Part shown: positions 1 to 11,876 of the stretch, piece after piece
Layout of the letters: the number at the start of each line of letters is the position of its first letter
Numbering within the stretch: the stretch's first letter is position 1
DNA from: Candidatus Competibacteraceae bacterium
GTDB lineage: Bacteria; Pseudomonadota; Gammaproteobacteria; Competibacterales; Competibacteraceae
Direction of reading: 5' to 3'
Length of the DNA: 34,893 nucleotides
Assembly (NCBI GenBank): GCA_003989065.1
Contig: RXIW01000040.1
Location: 1 to 34,893 of the forward strand
Translations under genes and position numbers: made by a program
The notes under the pieces: model-generated
What the model saw: only the letters and a program-made list of their open reading frames with translations
Told to the model about the DNA's origin: nothing
Databases searched by the model: none

Positions 1-159
1 GAGCAAAAAGTTCTAATCGCTCCCAACAGCCCAAGTGAAGGGCTAACGGTGGCTTTTATCGAAGTCAATGGCGCCCCAGTTGAATTGATGCAGTATGACA
101 ACGGTGCCCAACCCATCAATCCACCGGACCTTGCGCATAAAACCACGCAAGGCTGGTGA
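1..159 (+). CDS. VOC/glyoxalase-fold protein, C-terminal fragment
   Basis: An open frame enters from the left edge in frame 1 and stops with TGA at 157-159, leaving 52 residues. The segment GLTVAFIEVNGAPVELMQY has the shape of the last beta strands of a vicinal-oxygen-chelate (glyoxalase I / methylmalonyl-CoA epimerase-like) domain, in which a glutamate such as the one in VELMQ is often a metal ligand. The start and most of the protein lie outside the window, so substrate and exact family cannot be given. The gene converges on rsmI, whose stop is 35 bp away. The fold is inferred from a short stretch only. Confidence 0.55.
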   Translation, partial: EQKVLIAPNSPSEGLTVAFIEVNGAPVELMQYDNGAQPINPPDLAHKTTQGW

Positions 160-194
160 ATTCAAACGTTCTCCGGTGCGCAGCGCCGGTTCCA

Positions 195-1058
195 TCACCG
201 CTCCGCCTCACCTCGCCCTCTATCCAACGTCAGCGCCAGCTCATACAAGGGCTTCTTTCGCAAACCGGTCAGCTTCGTCGCCACCGCCACCGCCCGACTG
301 GCCGGGAGTTCCGCCAGCAAGATCGTCAACAGGCGGCGAATCTCCGGCGTATCCGCTTCGCTCGCTGCCGGTGCACCGCCCACCACCACCACGAATTCAC
401 CCTTCTGTCGATTGCCATCGGCCGCCAGCCAAGTCACCAGCTCGCCGAGCGGCAAACCCTGGATATCCTCGAAGCGCTTAGTCAGCTCACGAGCAACCAC
501 CGCCAACCGTTCCGCCCCGAACACCGCAGCCAGATCGGCCAGCATCTCCGCAATCCGGTGACTAGCTTCGAGAAAGACCAGAGTACGTTCCTCCGCCACC
601 AACGCCTGCAAGCGTTCGCGGCGAGCGCCCGCTTTCGGCGGCAGAAACCCCTCGAACACAAACCGGTCGGTCGGCAGACCCGCGACCGATAACGCCGCCA
701 GCACACTGCTCGGCCCCGGTACCGGGATCACCGGCAAACCCTGCCGCCGCAGTTCGCGCACCAGCGGAAAGCCGGGATCGCTGATCAACGGCGTACCGGC
801 ATCCGACACCAGCGCCAGCGCCTGGCCTTGCTGCAAGCGGGCAACCACCTGCTCCAACCGGACGCGTTCGTTATGTTCATGCAGAGAAAACAACGGGGTA
901 CCAATCCCGAAATGGGCCAGTAACTGGCCGGTGTGACGGGTATCTTCGGCCGCGATGGCATCCACTTCCCGCAACACCCGCAGCGCGCGGGCACTGATAT
1001 CCTCCAGATTACCGATGGGGGTCGCCACCACGTACAGTGCACCGGATTCGACGGTCAT
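195..1058 (-). CDS. rsmI: 16S rRNA (cytidine(1402)-2'-O)-methyltransferase RsmI
   Basis: RsmI uses S-adenosylmethionine to 2'-O-methylate C1402 in the decoding centre of 16S rRNA, in the cytoplasm. The 287-residue product has the usual family length. It carries the hallmark blocks of the SAM-dependent tetrapyrrole/RsmI methylase fold: VVATPIGNLEDIS near the N-terminus, AAEDTRHT, then ALVSDAGTPLISDPG, and PVPGPSSVLAALSVAGLPTD before the C-terminal domain. ATG 1058 is chosen because the conserved block starts about ten residues later. The gene is divergent from yraN; the two starts are 71 bp apart, so the promoters must share that gap. RsmI next to YraN is a common proteobacterial arrangement, here without an intervening lpoA. 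Confidence 0.96.
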   Translation of the reverse strand: MTVESGALYVVATPIGNLEDISARALRVLREVDAIAAEDTRHTGQLLAHFGIGTPLFSLHEHNERVRLEQVVARLQQGQALALVSDAGTPLISDPGFPLVRELRRQGLPVIPVPGPSSVLAALSVAGLPTDRFVFEGFLPPKAGARRERLQALVAEERTLVFLEASHRIAEMLADLAAVFGAERLAVVARELTKRFEDIQGLPLGELVTWLAADGNRQKGEFVVVVGGAPAASEADTPEIRRLLTILLAELPASRAVAVATKLTGLRKKPLYELALTLDRGRGEAER

Positions 1059-1129
1059 GCTCCAAGCCTCTACAATGCGTCAATTCATTTGGATATTCCG
1101 ATCTTCCATTCCATCGCTGGAGAGCGTCC

Positions 1130-1489
1130 GTGATCAGCCGCGTCGCGCAGGGCACCGCTGCCGAGGATCTGGCTTGCCGCCACCTGGAAACGCACGGCTT
1201 GCGTCTGGTCGGCCGCAACTTCCGCTGCCGCAGCGGCGAACTGGACCTGATCATGCGCGATGGCGAACAACTGGTGTTCGTAGAGGTCCGTAGCCGCCGC
1301 CACAGTCGCTACGGCACCCCAGCCGAGTCGGTCACCCGCGTCAAACAACAGCGCCTGATCCGCGCAGCTGCGTTCTACCTGCAACGCCAGCGCCTCGACC
1401 TGCCCTGTCGTTTCGATGTGGTGGCGATTCTGACTGCCGATGATGCCCCGCAAGTGGAATGGATTCGCGATGCCTTCCAGCTTAACTGA
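1130..1489 (+). CDS. yraN: YraN family (UPF0102) endonuclease-like protein
   Basis: This is a member of the UPF0102/YraN family, small proteins with a restriction-endonuclease-like fold and no settled cellular role. I take GTG 1130 as the start because GGAGAG lies just upstream at a suitable distance and the resulting 119 residues equal the family length. An upstream in-frame ATG at 1037 would add 31 unrelated residues. The core GELDLIMRDGEQLVFVEVRS holds the conserved E-x-D and E-x-V residues of a PD-(D/E)XK-like site. The gene is divergent from rsmI and is followed 39 bp later by metH, probably co-transcribed. Confidence 0.9.
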   Translation: MISRVAQGTAAEDLACRHLETHGLRLVGRNFRCRSGELDLIMRDGEQLVFVEVRSRRHSRYGTPAESVTRVKQQRLIRAAAFYLQRQRLDLPCRFDVVAILTADDAPQVEWIRDAFQLN

Positions 1490-1528
1490 ATCGCCGATTT
1501 TTCGTCGAAGTTGCCGAGTACCCCAGCT

Positions 1529-5236
<3,708 letters not shown>

Positions 5237-5245
5237 GGTCGCGAC

Positions 5246-6025
5246 ATGATCGAAGCCTGGCTCGACTTTCCGTTCTGGCTGGAAATACTCGCCACCCTGC
5301 TCTTCTGGCTGGCCAGCGCCGCCCTGCTGTGGTGGTTCTTCCAGCGCAGTCCGTTGGCTCCCTTCTGGCGCAACAGTCCCGGCATCGTAGCGCCCTACTT
5401 TTCCTCGGTCGCGGTACTGTTTGCGCTGTCGGTCGGTTTCATGGGGGTGGACATCTGGCAACGGGCCGACCGGGCTCAGCAAGCCGTGCTGCAGGAAGCC
5501 AGCCATCTGAAGCTGCTCGCGCACTTCGCCAACGATTTCGATTCGACCGCGCCGGCCTTGAACGAGAAAATTTGCGCCTATGCCAAAGCGGTCGTCGAGC
5601 AGGAATGGCCTGCGATGCTGCAGGAGGGCGCGGCCGCGCCGGCGGCCGAACAGGCTCTATACAACATGATGGCGTTGCTGCTGACCCCGGCGTTCACCGC
5701 CCAGGTCGACGCGACGCTGCGTCGGGAGATGCTGAGCGCTTTCAACCAGATCCGGCAATATCGGATCAACCGCATCCAGCTCAGTAGCAGTCATAGCCAC
5801 CTCGGTAAATGGGCGCTGGTGCTCTTTCTCGGTTTCATGACCCAGTTCGCCATCGGCCTAGTGCAACTCGACAAACCCCGCGCCCAAGCGATCGCCATCA
5901 GCTTCTTTTCGATCGCCCTGGCTGTCACCCTGATCCTGCTGGCCGGTATGGATCAACCCTTCACCGAACCGTTCGCGGTGCTCGATACCCCGATTGCGGA
6001 CCTGGCCCAGTGCGCTCAGCACTGA
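5246..6025 (+). CDS. DUF4239 (bestrophin-like) membrane protein
   Basis: The 259-residue product is an inner-membrane protein with two hydrophobic segments near the N-terminus (about residues 11-31 and 48-66), a long soluble stretch, and two more near the C-terminus (about 185-203 and 210-232). The block around FALSVGFMGVDIWQRADRAQ, followed by a helix that keeps QEASHL, matches the DUF4239 family, which is described as distantly bestrophin-like. No transport function is shown for it. ATG 5246 lies nine bases after the metH stop, so it probably rides on the metH transcript. Its last 10 bp overlap the 3' end of the convergent deacetylase gene. Confidence 0.78.
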   Translation: MIEAWLDFPFWLEILATLLFWLASAALLWWFFQRSPLAPFWRNSPGIVAPYFSSVAVLFALSVGFMGVDIWQRADRAQQAVLQEASHLKLLAHFANDFDSTAPALNEKICAYAKAVVEQEWPAMLQEGAAAPAAEQALYNMMALLLTPAFTAQVDATLRREMLSAFNQIRQYRINRIQLSSSHSHLGKWALVLFLGFMTQFAIGLVQLDKPRAQAIAISFFSIALAVTLILLAGMDQPFTEPFAVLDTPIADLAQCAQH

Positions 6026-6687
6026 ACGGTCGTTCCTGCGGCGAACAGATCGGCAAGACTCGCCCACTCCGCGTCGGGATCGGCGCTGATGCGGGCGATC
6101 TTGGCTTCCAGCGCCGCCCACTGCGTTTCGTCGACCAGTTCGTAGCTGTGGCCCCAGAACAGGAACACGCCACCGCTGGCCTTGACTTGCTGGTAGCGTG
6201 GCCAAAAGGTTGGGTCGCTGAACCGGCAGTTGACGCCGAGTTCGAGCGGATCGGCGACCGGCCAAACCGACTCGGCTTCGGTCACGGTGCGGGCATGGTC
6301 ATGGCCGGCGGCGCGCACCACCGCCTTGACCGTTGGATTGCAAGTCCCGAAGGGATAGCAGAAACCGCGCACCGGCTGGCCAAACCAGTCCTGTAGCAAG
6401 GATCGGCTGTCGCGGATCTCCCGCTCCAGATCGATCGCGGACAAATCGGGCAGATGGGGATGGGTCAGGGAGTGATTGGCGATCTCGAAGCCGGCGTAAA
6501 CGGCGGTCAGTTCGTCCCGTCCCAACCGCCAGACCTCCTTGTCGCCATAGCGCCAGCTGAACGCGCGCTGGCGCTGGTGCAAACCGGGATTCAGATTGAA
6601 GGTCGCCCTAGCCTGATACTGGCGTAGCAGCTCGGTCAAACGCGCGTCGTCCACCACGCCATCGTCCCAGCTCTGCACCACTTTCAT
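6016..6687 (-). CDS. Polysaccharide deacetylase (NodB-like) family protein
   Basis: The 223-residue product begins with MKVVQSWDDG, where the paired aspartates match the catalytic and metal-binding motif of carbohydrate esterase family 4. NHSLTHPHL supplies the H-x(3)-H metal ligands, RGFCYPFG matches the third motif, and FLFWGHSYEL near the C-terminus holds a late conserved histidine. The frame stays open much further upstream, but ATG 6687 has GGAG eight bases before it and the NodB core starts at once. There is no signal peptide, so a cytoplasmic protein acting on a soluble or lipid-linked sugar amide is more likely than a wall enzyme. It follows the transglutaminase gene by 80 bp in the same direction and may belong to that operon. 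The substrate is unknown. Confidence 0.82.
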   Translation of the reverse strand: MKVVQSWDDGVVDDARLTELLRQYQARATFNLNPGLHQRQRAFSWRYGDKEVWRLGRDELTAVYAGFEIANHSLTHPHLPDLSAIDLEREIRDSRSLLQDWFGQPVRGFCYPFGTCNPTVKAVVRAAGHDHARTVTEAESVWPVADPLELGVNCRFSDPTFWPRYQQVKASGGVFLFWGHSYELVDETQWAALEAKIARISADPDAEWASLADLFAAGTTVQC

Positions 6688-6767
6688 CACCGGCGCTCCG
6701 CATCGCACACGGCGAGCTGCGGCCAGGATCGTCGCCGACCTGTGCCGCAGTTCGCCTTCAGGCCCGT

Positions 6768-9700
6768 TTACTCGTCCCGCCGCCGCAGATCCAACGTGCA
6801 GGGGAAGTTGGGATTGGTCTCTTCGTCGGGCGCGACCATCGAACCCGGCGTGTGGCCATAGGGCCAGAACCGGGCGAAACGCCGCGCCTCGGCCTCGTTG
6901 GCATTGACCGGGAAGGAGTCGTAATTGCGTCCGCCCGGATGAGACACGTGGTAGGTGCAACCGCCGATGGAATGCTGGTTCCAGGTATCGACGACATCGA
7001 ACACCAGCGGGGCGTGCACCGGAATGGTCGGATGCAAAGCTGACGGTGGCTGCCAAGCCCGGTAGCGCACTCCGGCCACGTACTCGCCCGGAATGCCAGT
7101 CGCGCGCAGCGGCATGCGTCGGCCGTTACAGGCGATGACATGGCGTTCCCCGACCATACCGCGCACCTTGACCTGCATCCGCTCTACCGAGGAATCGACG
7201 TAGCGGGCGGTGCCGCCCTGCACCTGCTCCTCGCCCAGCACATGCCACGGCTCCAGGGCCTGACGCAGTTCCAGCTGGATGTCCTGCTGGACGATATCGC
7301 CGTAGTGCGGGAAGCGGAACTCGAAGAACGGCAGGAACCAGTCGCTCTCGAAGGGATAACCAGTCTGGCGCAGATCGCTGATCACGTCTTGGAAGTCGCG
7401 CCAGACGTAATGCGGCAGCATGAAGTCGTCGTGGATTCGCGTTCCCCAGCGCACCAGCTCGCGATTTTGATAAGGCTGATCCCAGAAGCGCGCCACCAGC
7501 CCGCGCAGCAGCAACATCTGCATCAGGCTCATGCGAGCGTGCGGCGGCATTTCGAAGGCGCGCATTTCCAACAAACCCAGCCGGCCCATGGACGAGTCCG
7601 GCGAATACAGCTTGTCGATACAGAACTCGGCGCGGTGGGTGTTGCCGCTCAAATCGACCAGCAGGTTGCGCAACAGCCGATCCACCAGCCAGGGCTGCGG
7701 GACTTCGCCGGGCGGCATCTGCTGGAAGGCGATTTCCAGTTCGTACAGGCTGTCGTTGCGCGCTTCGTCCACTCGCGGCGCTTGGCTGGTCGGGCCGATG
7801 AACAACCCGGAGAACAGGGTCGACAGGCTGGGATGATGCTGCCAGTAGGTCAGCAGGCTGCGCAACAGCTCGGGCCGACGCAGGAACGGGCTGTCGGACG
7901 GCGTCGCGCCGCCCAGGGTGACGTGGTTGCCACCGCCGGTGCCGGTATGGCGACCGTCCAGCATGAATTTCTCGGTTCCCAGCCGCGACTGCCGGGCATC
8001 CTCGTACAGCCCTTCGATATTGAATCTCAGCTCGTCCCAGTCGCCAGCCGGATGGATGTTGACCTCGATCACGCCGGGATCGGGGGTGACGGCCAGCTTG
8101 CGCAACCGCCAGTCGGATGGCGGGGCATAGCCCTCGACCAACACCGGCATTTGCAGTGCAGAGGCGGTCTGCTCGACGCAGGCCAGGACATCGAGATAAT
8201 GCTCCAGCTGGCCCAGCGGCGGCATGAAGACATAAAGATGTCCTTCACGCGATTCGACGCACAGGGAGGTATGAATCGGCGTGCTGTCGTCCTGCGGCTT
8301 GCGCCGGGCCACATCTGCCTGTTCCTCGCCTTGCGGCGCGCCGTCCATCCCGCCCTTCACGAACTTGCTGTAGCGGCGCATGACTTCGCCATGGGCGTCG
8401 CCCAGCGCGGACCGGAACTCGAACAGCGATTGCGGATGGGGAATTTCCCACTCGGTCTCGGACACCCAAGGCAACGCCGACAACGGCAGCCGATAGCCCA
8501 TTGGCGAGTCGCCGGGAATCAGGTACAGATGATCGCGCCGCAACACCCATGGTCCGCTGCACCAACTGTTGGTGGCGTAATCCCAGCGCAGAGGCAGCGC
8601 ATAGCCGGTGACCTGGTTTAGTCCGCGCTCCAGCAGGATCGCCAACCGCCGCCGCTCTTCTTCGTCCTTGAGGTTATATTTCAGCGGATCGACATTGACC
8701 GGCAGGGTCCGCTCTTTCCACAGGTAGTAGTAGACGTCCTCGTAGCCGGGAATGATGCGATCGGCTTTCACCCCCAGCCGCTGGGTCAGTTCCGTAGCGA
8801 AGGCGAGAGCCTGTTCGGGACCATAGCCCTGGGGATTCTCGTCGTCGGCGATCCAGCGCGGGTCGTGCCACAGCGGAGCGCGGTCGGTGCGCCAGTAGCA
8901 GGACAACGCCCAGCGCGGCAGCGACTCGCCCGGATACCATTTGCCCTGGGTATAGTGCAGGAAACCGTTGGGGGCAAAACGATCGCGCAGTTTCTTCAGC
9001 AACCGACCGGCCAGCTTGCGCTTGGTGGGGCCGCTGGCCGCTACTGTCCATTCCGCACCGTCCATGTCGTCGATCGACACGAAGGTCGGCTCACCGCCCA
9101 TGGTCAGCCGCACGTCGCCCAGCCGCAGTTTCTCGTCCACCGCATGACCGAGCGCTTCGATCGTCCGCCACTGCTCCTCGGTATAGGGCTTGGTTACCCG
9201 CGGATCTTCATGGATGCGGGTAACGCGCATGTCGAAGCCGAACTCCACCTCGCAGGGTTCGGTAAAACCGGTCACCGGGGCGGCGCTGGGCGGAGTCGGG
9301 GTGCAGGCCAGCGGGATATGGCCCTCGCCGGCGAACAGACCGGAGGTCGGGTCCAGCCCCAGCCAGCCGGCGCCCGGTACGAACACTTCGGCCCAGGCGT
9401 GCAGGTCGGTGAAATCGACTTCGGTGCCGGAAGGACCGTCCAGCGACTTGACGTCGGCGGTCAGCTGGATCAGGTAGCCGGACACGAAGCGTGCCGCCAG
9501 CCCCAGATGGCGCAGAATCTGCACCAGCAGCCAGGCCGAGTCGCGGCAGGAGCCGGTGCGCTTGGTCAGGGTCTCCTCGCTGGTCTGGACCCCAGGCTCC
9601 ATGCGGATGACATAACCGATGTCATGGCTCAGGCGAGAATTGAGTGCGACCAGGAAATCGACGATGCGGGTCTTGTCGCGATTGACGCTGGTCAACCAGT

Positions 9701-10085
9701 CGAGCAGCAGCGGTCCCGATTCCTGGATTTCCAGATAGGGGGCTAGCTCCTGACGCAGGATGCCTTCATAGCTAAATGGATAATGTTCCGCGTAACTCTC
9801 GACGAAGAAATCGAAAGGATTGATGACCGTCATCTCGGCGATCAAGTCCACGGTGATGCTCAACTCCCGGACCTTCTCGGGGAACACCAGCCGCGCTTGG
9901 AAATTGCCGAACGGGTCCTGCATCCAGTTGATGAAATGCTGAGCGGGTTCGATCTTGAGGGAATAGGCGTGTACAGGCGTGCGTGCATGGGAAGCCGGCC
10001 GCAACCGAATCACATGCGGCGCCACGCCGACCGGATGGTCAAAGTGATAGGAAGTCTGATGGTGGAGTGCAACACGTATGGCCAT
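6768..10085 (-). CDS. Transglutaminase-like protease fused to DUF2126
   Basis: The 1105-residue protein has two parts. Residues 1-290 form a bacterial transglutaminase N-terminal domain plus a transglutaminase-like core with the full triad: Cys180 in TGSCRDSAWL, His229 in DLHAWAEVF and Asp245 in GLDPTSG. From about residue 330 to the end is a DUF2126 region starting near LGDVRLTMGGEPTFVS, with conserved GKWYPGESLPRW. ATG 10085 has AAGGAT upstream. Homologues recur beside circularly permuted ATP-grasp and alpha-E genes, exactly as here. Comparative genomics has proposed that the set makes and hydrolyses a peptide or isopeptide tag. No signal peptide is seen. The biochemical substrate is unknown. 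Confidence 0.9.
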   Translation of the reverse strand: MAIRVALHHQTSYHFDHPVGVAPHVIRLRPASHARTPVHAYSLKIEPAQHFINWMQDPFGNFQARLVFPEKVRELSITVDLIAEMTVINPFDFFVESYAEHYPFSYEGILRQELAPYLEIQESGPLLLDWLTSVNRDKTRIVDFLVALNSRLSHDIGYVIRMEPGVQTSEETLTKRTGSCRDSAWLLVQILRHLGLAARFVSGYLIQLTADVKSLDGPSGTEVDFTDLHAWAEVFVPGAGWLGLDPTSGLFAGEGHIPLACTPTPPSAAPVTGFTEPCEVEFGFDMRVTRIHEDPRVTKPYTEEQWRTIEALGHAVDEKLRLGDVRLTMGGEPTFVSIDDMDGAEWTVAASGPTKRKLAGRLLKKLRDRFAPNGFLHYTQGKWYPGESLPRWALSCYWRTDRAPLWHDPRWIADDENPQGYGPEQALAFATELTQRLGVKADRIIPGYEDVYYYLWKERTLPVNVDPLKYNLKDEEERRRLAILLERGLNQVTGYALPLRWDYATNSWCSGPWVLRRDHLYLIPGDSPMGYRLPLSALPWVSETEWEIPHPQSLFEFRSALGDAHGEVMRRYSKFVKGGMDGAPQGEEQADVARRKPQDDSTPIHTSLCVESREGHLYVFMPPLGQLEHYLDVLACVEQTASALQMPVLVEGYAPPSDWRLRKLAVTPDPGVIEVNIHPAGDWDELRFNIEGLYEDARQSRLGTEKFMLDGRHTGTGGGNHVTLGGATPSDSPFLRRPELLRSLLTYWQHHPSLSTLFSGLFIGPTSQAPRVDEARNDSLYELEIAFQQMPPGEVPQPWLVDRLLRNLLVDLSGNTHRAEFCIDKLYSPDSSMGRLGLLEMRAFEMPPHARMSLMQMLLLRGLVARFWDQPYQNRELVRWGTRIHDDFMLPHYVWRDFQDVISDLRQTGYPFESDWFLPFFEFRFPHYGDIVQQDIQLELRQALEPWHVLGEEQVQGGTARYVDSSVERMQVKVRGMVGERHVIACNGRRMPLRATGIPGEYVAGVRYRAWQPPSALHPTIPVHAPLVFDVVDTWNQHSIGGCTYHVSHPGGRNYDSFPVNANEAEARRFARFWPYGHTPGSMVAPDEETNPNFPCTLDLRRRDE

Positions 10086-10164
10086 GGCCGATCCTTAAAG
10101 ACTGTTTTGCGGACTGCGAAAAAGGGCAGAGCATGACCATTATGCAATTTCAATGCAAGCGGTA

Positions 10165-10187
10165 AAAGTCAATCCCCCATTGACTTT
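10165..10187. promoter_or_regulatory. 23-bp palindrome, possible operator
   Basis: Two perfect 9-base arms, AAAGTCAAT and ATTGACTTT, flank a CCCCC centre. The right arm contains TTGACT reading right and the left arm gives TTGACT reading left. No good -10 lies at 16-18 bp on either side, so an operator for a dimeric regulator is preferred over a sigma-70 promoter. It is 80 bp upstream of the transglutaminase start. Confidence 0.45.
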
Positions 10188-10224
10188 ATTGGAAAATGCG
10201 CGCCAGAGCATGCCCCAATGTGAC

Positions 10225-10241
10225 GCACCAGCAATGCCCAT
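10225..10241 (-). promoter_or_regulatory. Weak sigma-54-like promoter toward the transglutaminase gene
   Basis: Read on the minus strand, TGGGCATTGCTGGTGC keeps the invariant GG-N10-GC spacing of a -24/-12 element, but the -12 half is GTGC rather than TTGC. Transcription would start near 10213, about 130 bp before ATG 10085. It is notable mainly because a stronger element faces the other way. Chance occurrence is quite possible. Confidence 0.25.
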
Positions 10242-10346
10242 CGCACTAATTTAGAGCAAAGTCACAGACTTAAAAAATCGGGAATTTGTCCTTGAGGTCA
10301 TGAATGCGATACTCTTTTTCCCCGGTGCATAGTCAAAACATACCTT

Positions 10347-10362
10347 TGGCGTGGATATTGCT
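10347..10362 (+). promoter_or_regulatory. Sigma-54 (-24/-12) promoter for ATP-grasp/alpha-E operon
   Basis: TTGGCGTGGATATTGCT (10346-10362) matches the sigma-54 consensus closely: TTGGC for the -24 half, TTGCT for the -12 half, and exactly ten bases between the invariant GG (10348-10349) and GC (10360-10361). Transcription would begin near 10373, about 50 bases before the ATG at 10424. The placement supports a real promoter, and sigma-54 use would tie the operon to an activator such as NtrC. The activator is not identifiable from sequence. Confidence 0.65.
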
Positions 10363-10423
10363 CAAACTCGCGAAACCCAATACCTGCGCACTACCACAAC
10401 ATGCCCGCGCGGAGAATTCAGGA

Positions 10424-11875
10424 ATGACCATCAACTGGCAACAGTACGCTGCTCCCGGCTGTTACGACGAACTGATCGACGACCACTCACGGCCCCGCTT
10501 GGCGGCTGGCGCCCTGTGCGAATATCTCGCCTCTCTGAGCGACGAGGACCTGCGCGAGCGCAAGACGGCGGCGGAACTCGCCATCCTGGTGATGGGCATC
10601 ACGTTCACCGTATACACCGAAGGCGGCAGCATCGATCGCGCTTGGCCGTTCGACATCGTGCCTCGCATTATTCCCAAGCATGAATGGGATCGCACCGAGG
10701 CCGGCCTCAAGCAGCGGGTGCAAGCGCTCAACCTGTTCATCGACGATCTGTATCACGAACAGAAGATCGTCAAGGACGGCATATTTCCAGCCGAGGTGCT
10801 GGAACAGTCGGTCAATTTCCGGCCCCAGTGCATCGGCGCCTCGCCGCGCCATGGCGTCTGGGCCCATATCTGCGGCTCGGACCTGGTGCGTGACAAGGAT
10901 GGCACCATCTATGTGCTGGAAGACAACCTGCGGGTCCCCTCCGGCGTGTCCTACATGTTGGAAAACCGGGTCGTCACCAAGCGGGTGTTCCCCGAGCTGT
11001 TCGAATACCAGCGCATCCTGCCGGTGGACGACTACACGCTGCGGTTGTACGACATGCTGGCTTCGCTGTCGCCGCGCCCCGGCGACCACCCCAACGTAGT
11101 CGTACTCACCCCCGGCATCTACAACTCGGCCTATTTCGAGCATTCCTACCTGGCCCAGCAGATGGGCGTGGAGCTGGTGGAAGGCAGCGACCTGGAAGTC
11201 GGCGACGACGACTGCGTCTACATGCGCACCATCGAAGGGCTGGAGCGGGTGGACGTCATCTACCGTCGGATCGACGACCTGTTCCTCGATCCCGAGGCGT
11301 TCCGCCCCGATTCGACGCTGGGCGTCAAGGGTCTGATGCGCGCCTGGCGGGCCGGCAACGTGGCCCTGGCCAACGCACCGGGCGCCGGGGTGGCCGACGA
11401 CAAAGTCGTTTACGCCTTCGTGCCGGAGATCATCAAGTACTACCTGGACCAGGATCCGCTGATCGCCAACGTGCCATCCTATCTGTGCATGCGCGAGAAG
11501 GATCGCAACTACGTGCTGGCCAATCTGGCCAAGCTGGTGGTGAAGCCGGCCAACGAATCCGGCGGTTACGGTATGCTGGTCGGGCCGCATGCCACCCCAG
11601 CCGAACACAAGCGCTTCGCGGAACTGATCCAGAAGGACCCGCGCAACTACATCGCCCAACCCACCCTGTCCCTATCCACTTCGCCGACTCTGTGCGACAA
11701 CCTGATGGAACCGCGCCACGTCGATCTGCGGCCGTTCATCCTGTCCGGCCCCACGACCTACGTCACCACCGGGGGATTGACCCGCGTCGCCCTGAAGAAG
11801 GGTTCGCTGGTCGTCAACTCCTCGCAAGGCGGGGGAAGCAAGGATACCTGGATCGTGGATACCGAGGGTTTCTAA
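10424..11875 (+). CDS. Circularly permuted ATP-grasp protein (DUF404/DUF407)
   Basis: The 483-residue product belongs to the circularly permuted ATP-grasp family, predicted ATP-dependent carboxylate-amine ligases that would join amino acids or peptides through an acyl-phosphate. Conserved blocks are HGVWAHICGSDLVRD with YVLEDNLRVPSGVSYMLENR, then VVLTPGIYNSAYFEHSYLA, VDVIYRRIDDLFLDP, VVKPANESGGYGMLVGP and the C-terminal HVDLRPFILSG. ATG 10424 has GGAG upstream and gives the usual family length; the frame is open to 10304 but that stretch is leader. The gene stops two bases before the alpha-E ATG and faces the transglutaminase gene. The substrate is not known. Confidence 0.9.
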   Translation: MTINWQQYAAPGCYDELIDDHSRPRLAAGALCEYLASLSDEDLRERKTAAELAILVMGITFTVYTEGGSIDRAWPFDIVPRIIPKHEWDRTEAGLKQRVQALNLFIDDLYHEQKIVKDGIFPAEVLEQSVNFRPQCIGASPRHGVWAHICGSDLVRDKDGTIYVLEDNLRVPSGVSYMLENRVVTKRVFPELFEYQRILPVDDYTLRLYDMLASLSPRPGDHPNVVVLTPGIYNSAYFEHSYLAQQMGVELVEGSDLEVGDDDCVYMRTIEGLERVDVIYRRIDDLFLDPEAFRPDSTLGVKGLMRAWRAGNVALANAPGAGVADDKVVYAFVPEIIKYYLDQDPLIANVPSYLCMREKDRNYVLANLAKLVVKPANESGGYGMLVGPHATPAEHKRFAELIQKDPRNYIAQPTLSLSTSPTLCDNLMEPRHVDLRPFILSGPTTYVTTGGLTRVALKKGSLVVNSSQGGGSKDTWIVDTEGF

Positions 11876-11876
11876 C

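Larger units (their letters stand above)
10086..10423. other. Divergent intergenic region, transglutaminase / ATP-grasp
   Basis: This 338-bp gap separates two divergent genes of the peptide-ligase set and is clearly richer in A+T than its flanks. It holds a strong -24/-12 promoter reading right, a weaker one reading left and a 23-bp palindrome, each listed separately. An in-frame extension of the ATP-grasp frame to 10304 is open but looks non-coding. I found no convincing NtrC-type binding site by eye. Confidence 0.7.

Noticed and set aside
1..194. RNase P RNA gene next to rsmI
   Set aside because: rnpB often neighbours rsmI, but no conserved RNase P RNA block is visible and the stretch is accounted for by a coding tail.
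1490..1528. Cobalamin riboswitch for metH
   Set aside because: Only 39 bp separate yraN and metH and none of the aptamer boxes are present.
7140..8621. A 493-codon open frame antisense to the transglutaminase gene
   Set aside because: Composition is that of a GC-rich antisense shadow and no start signal or motif is present.
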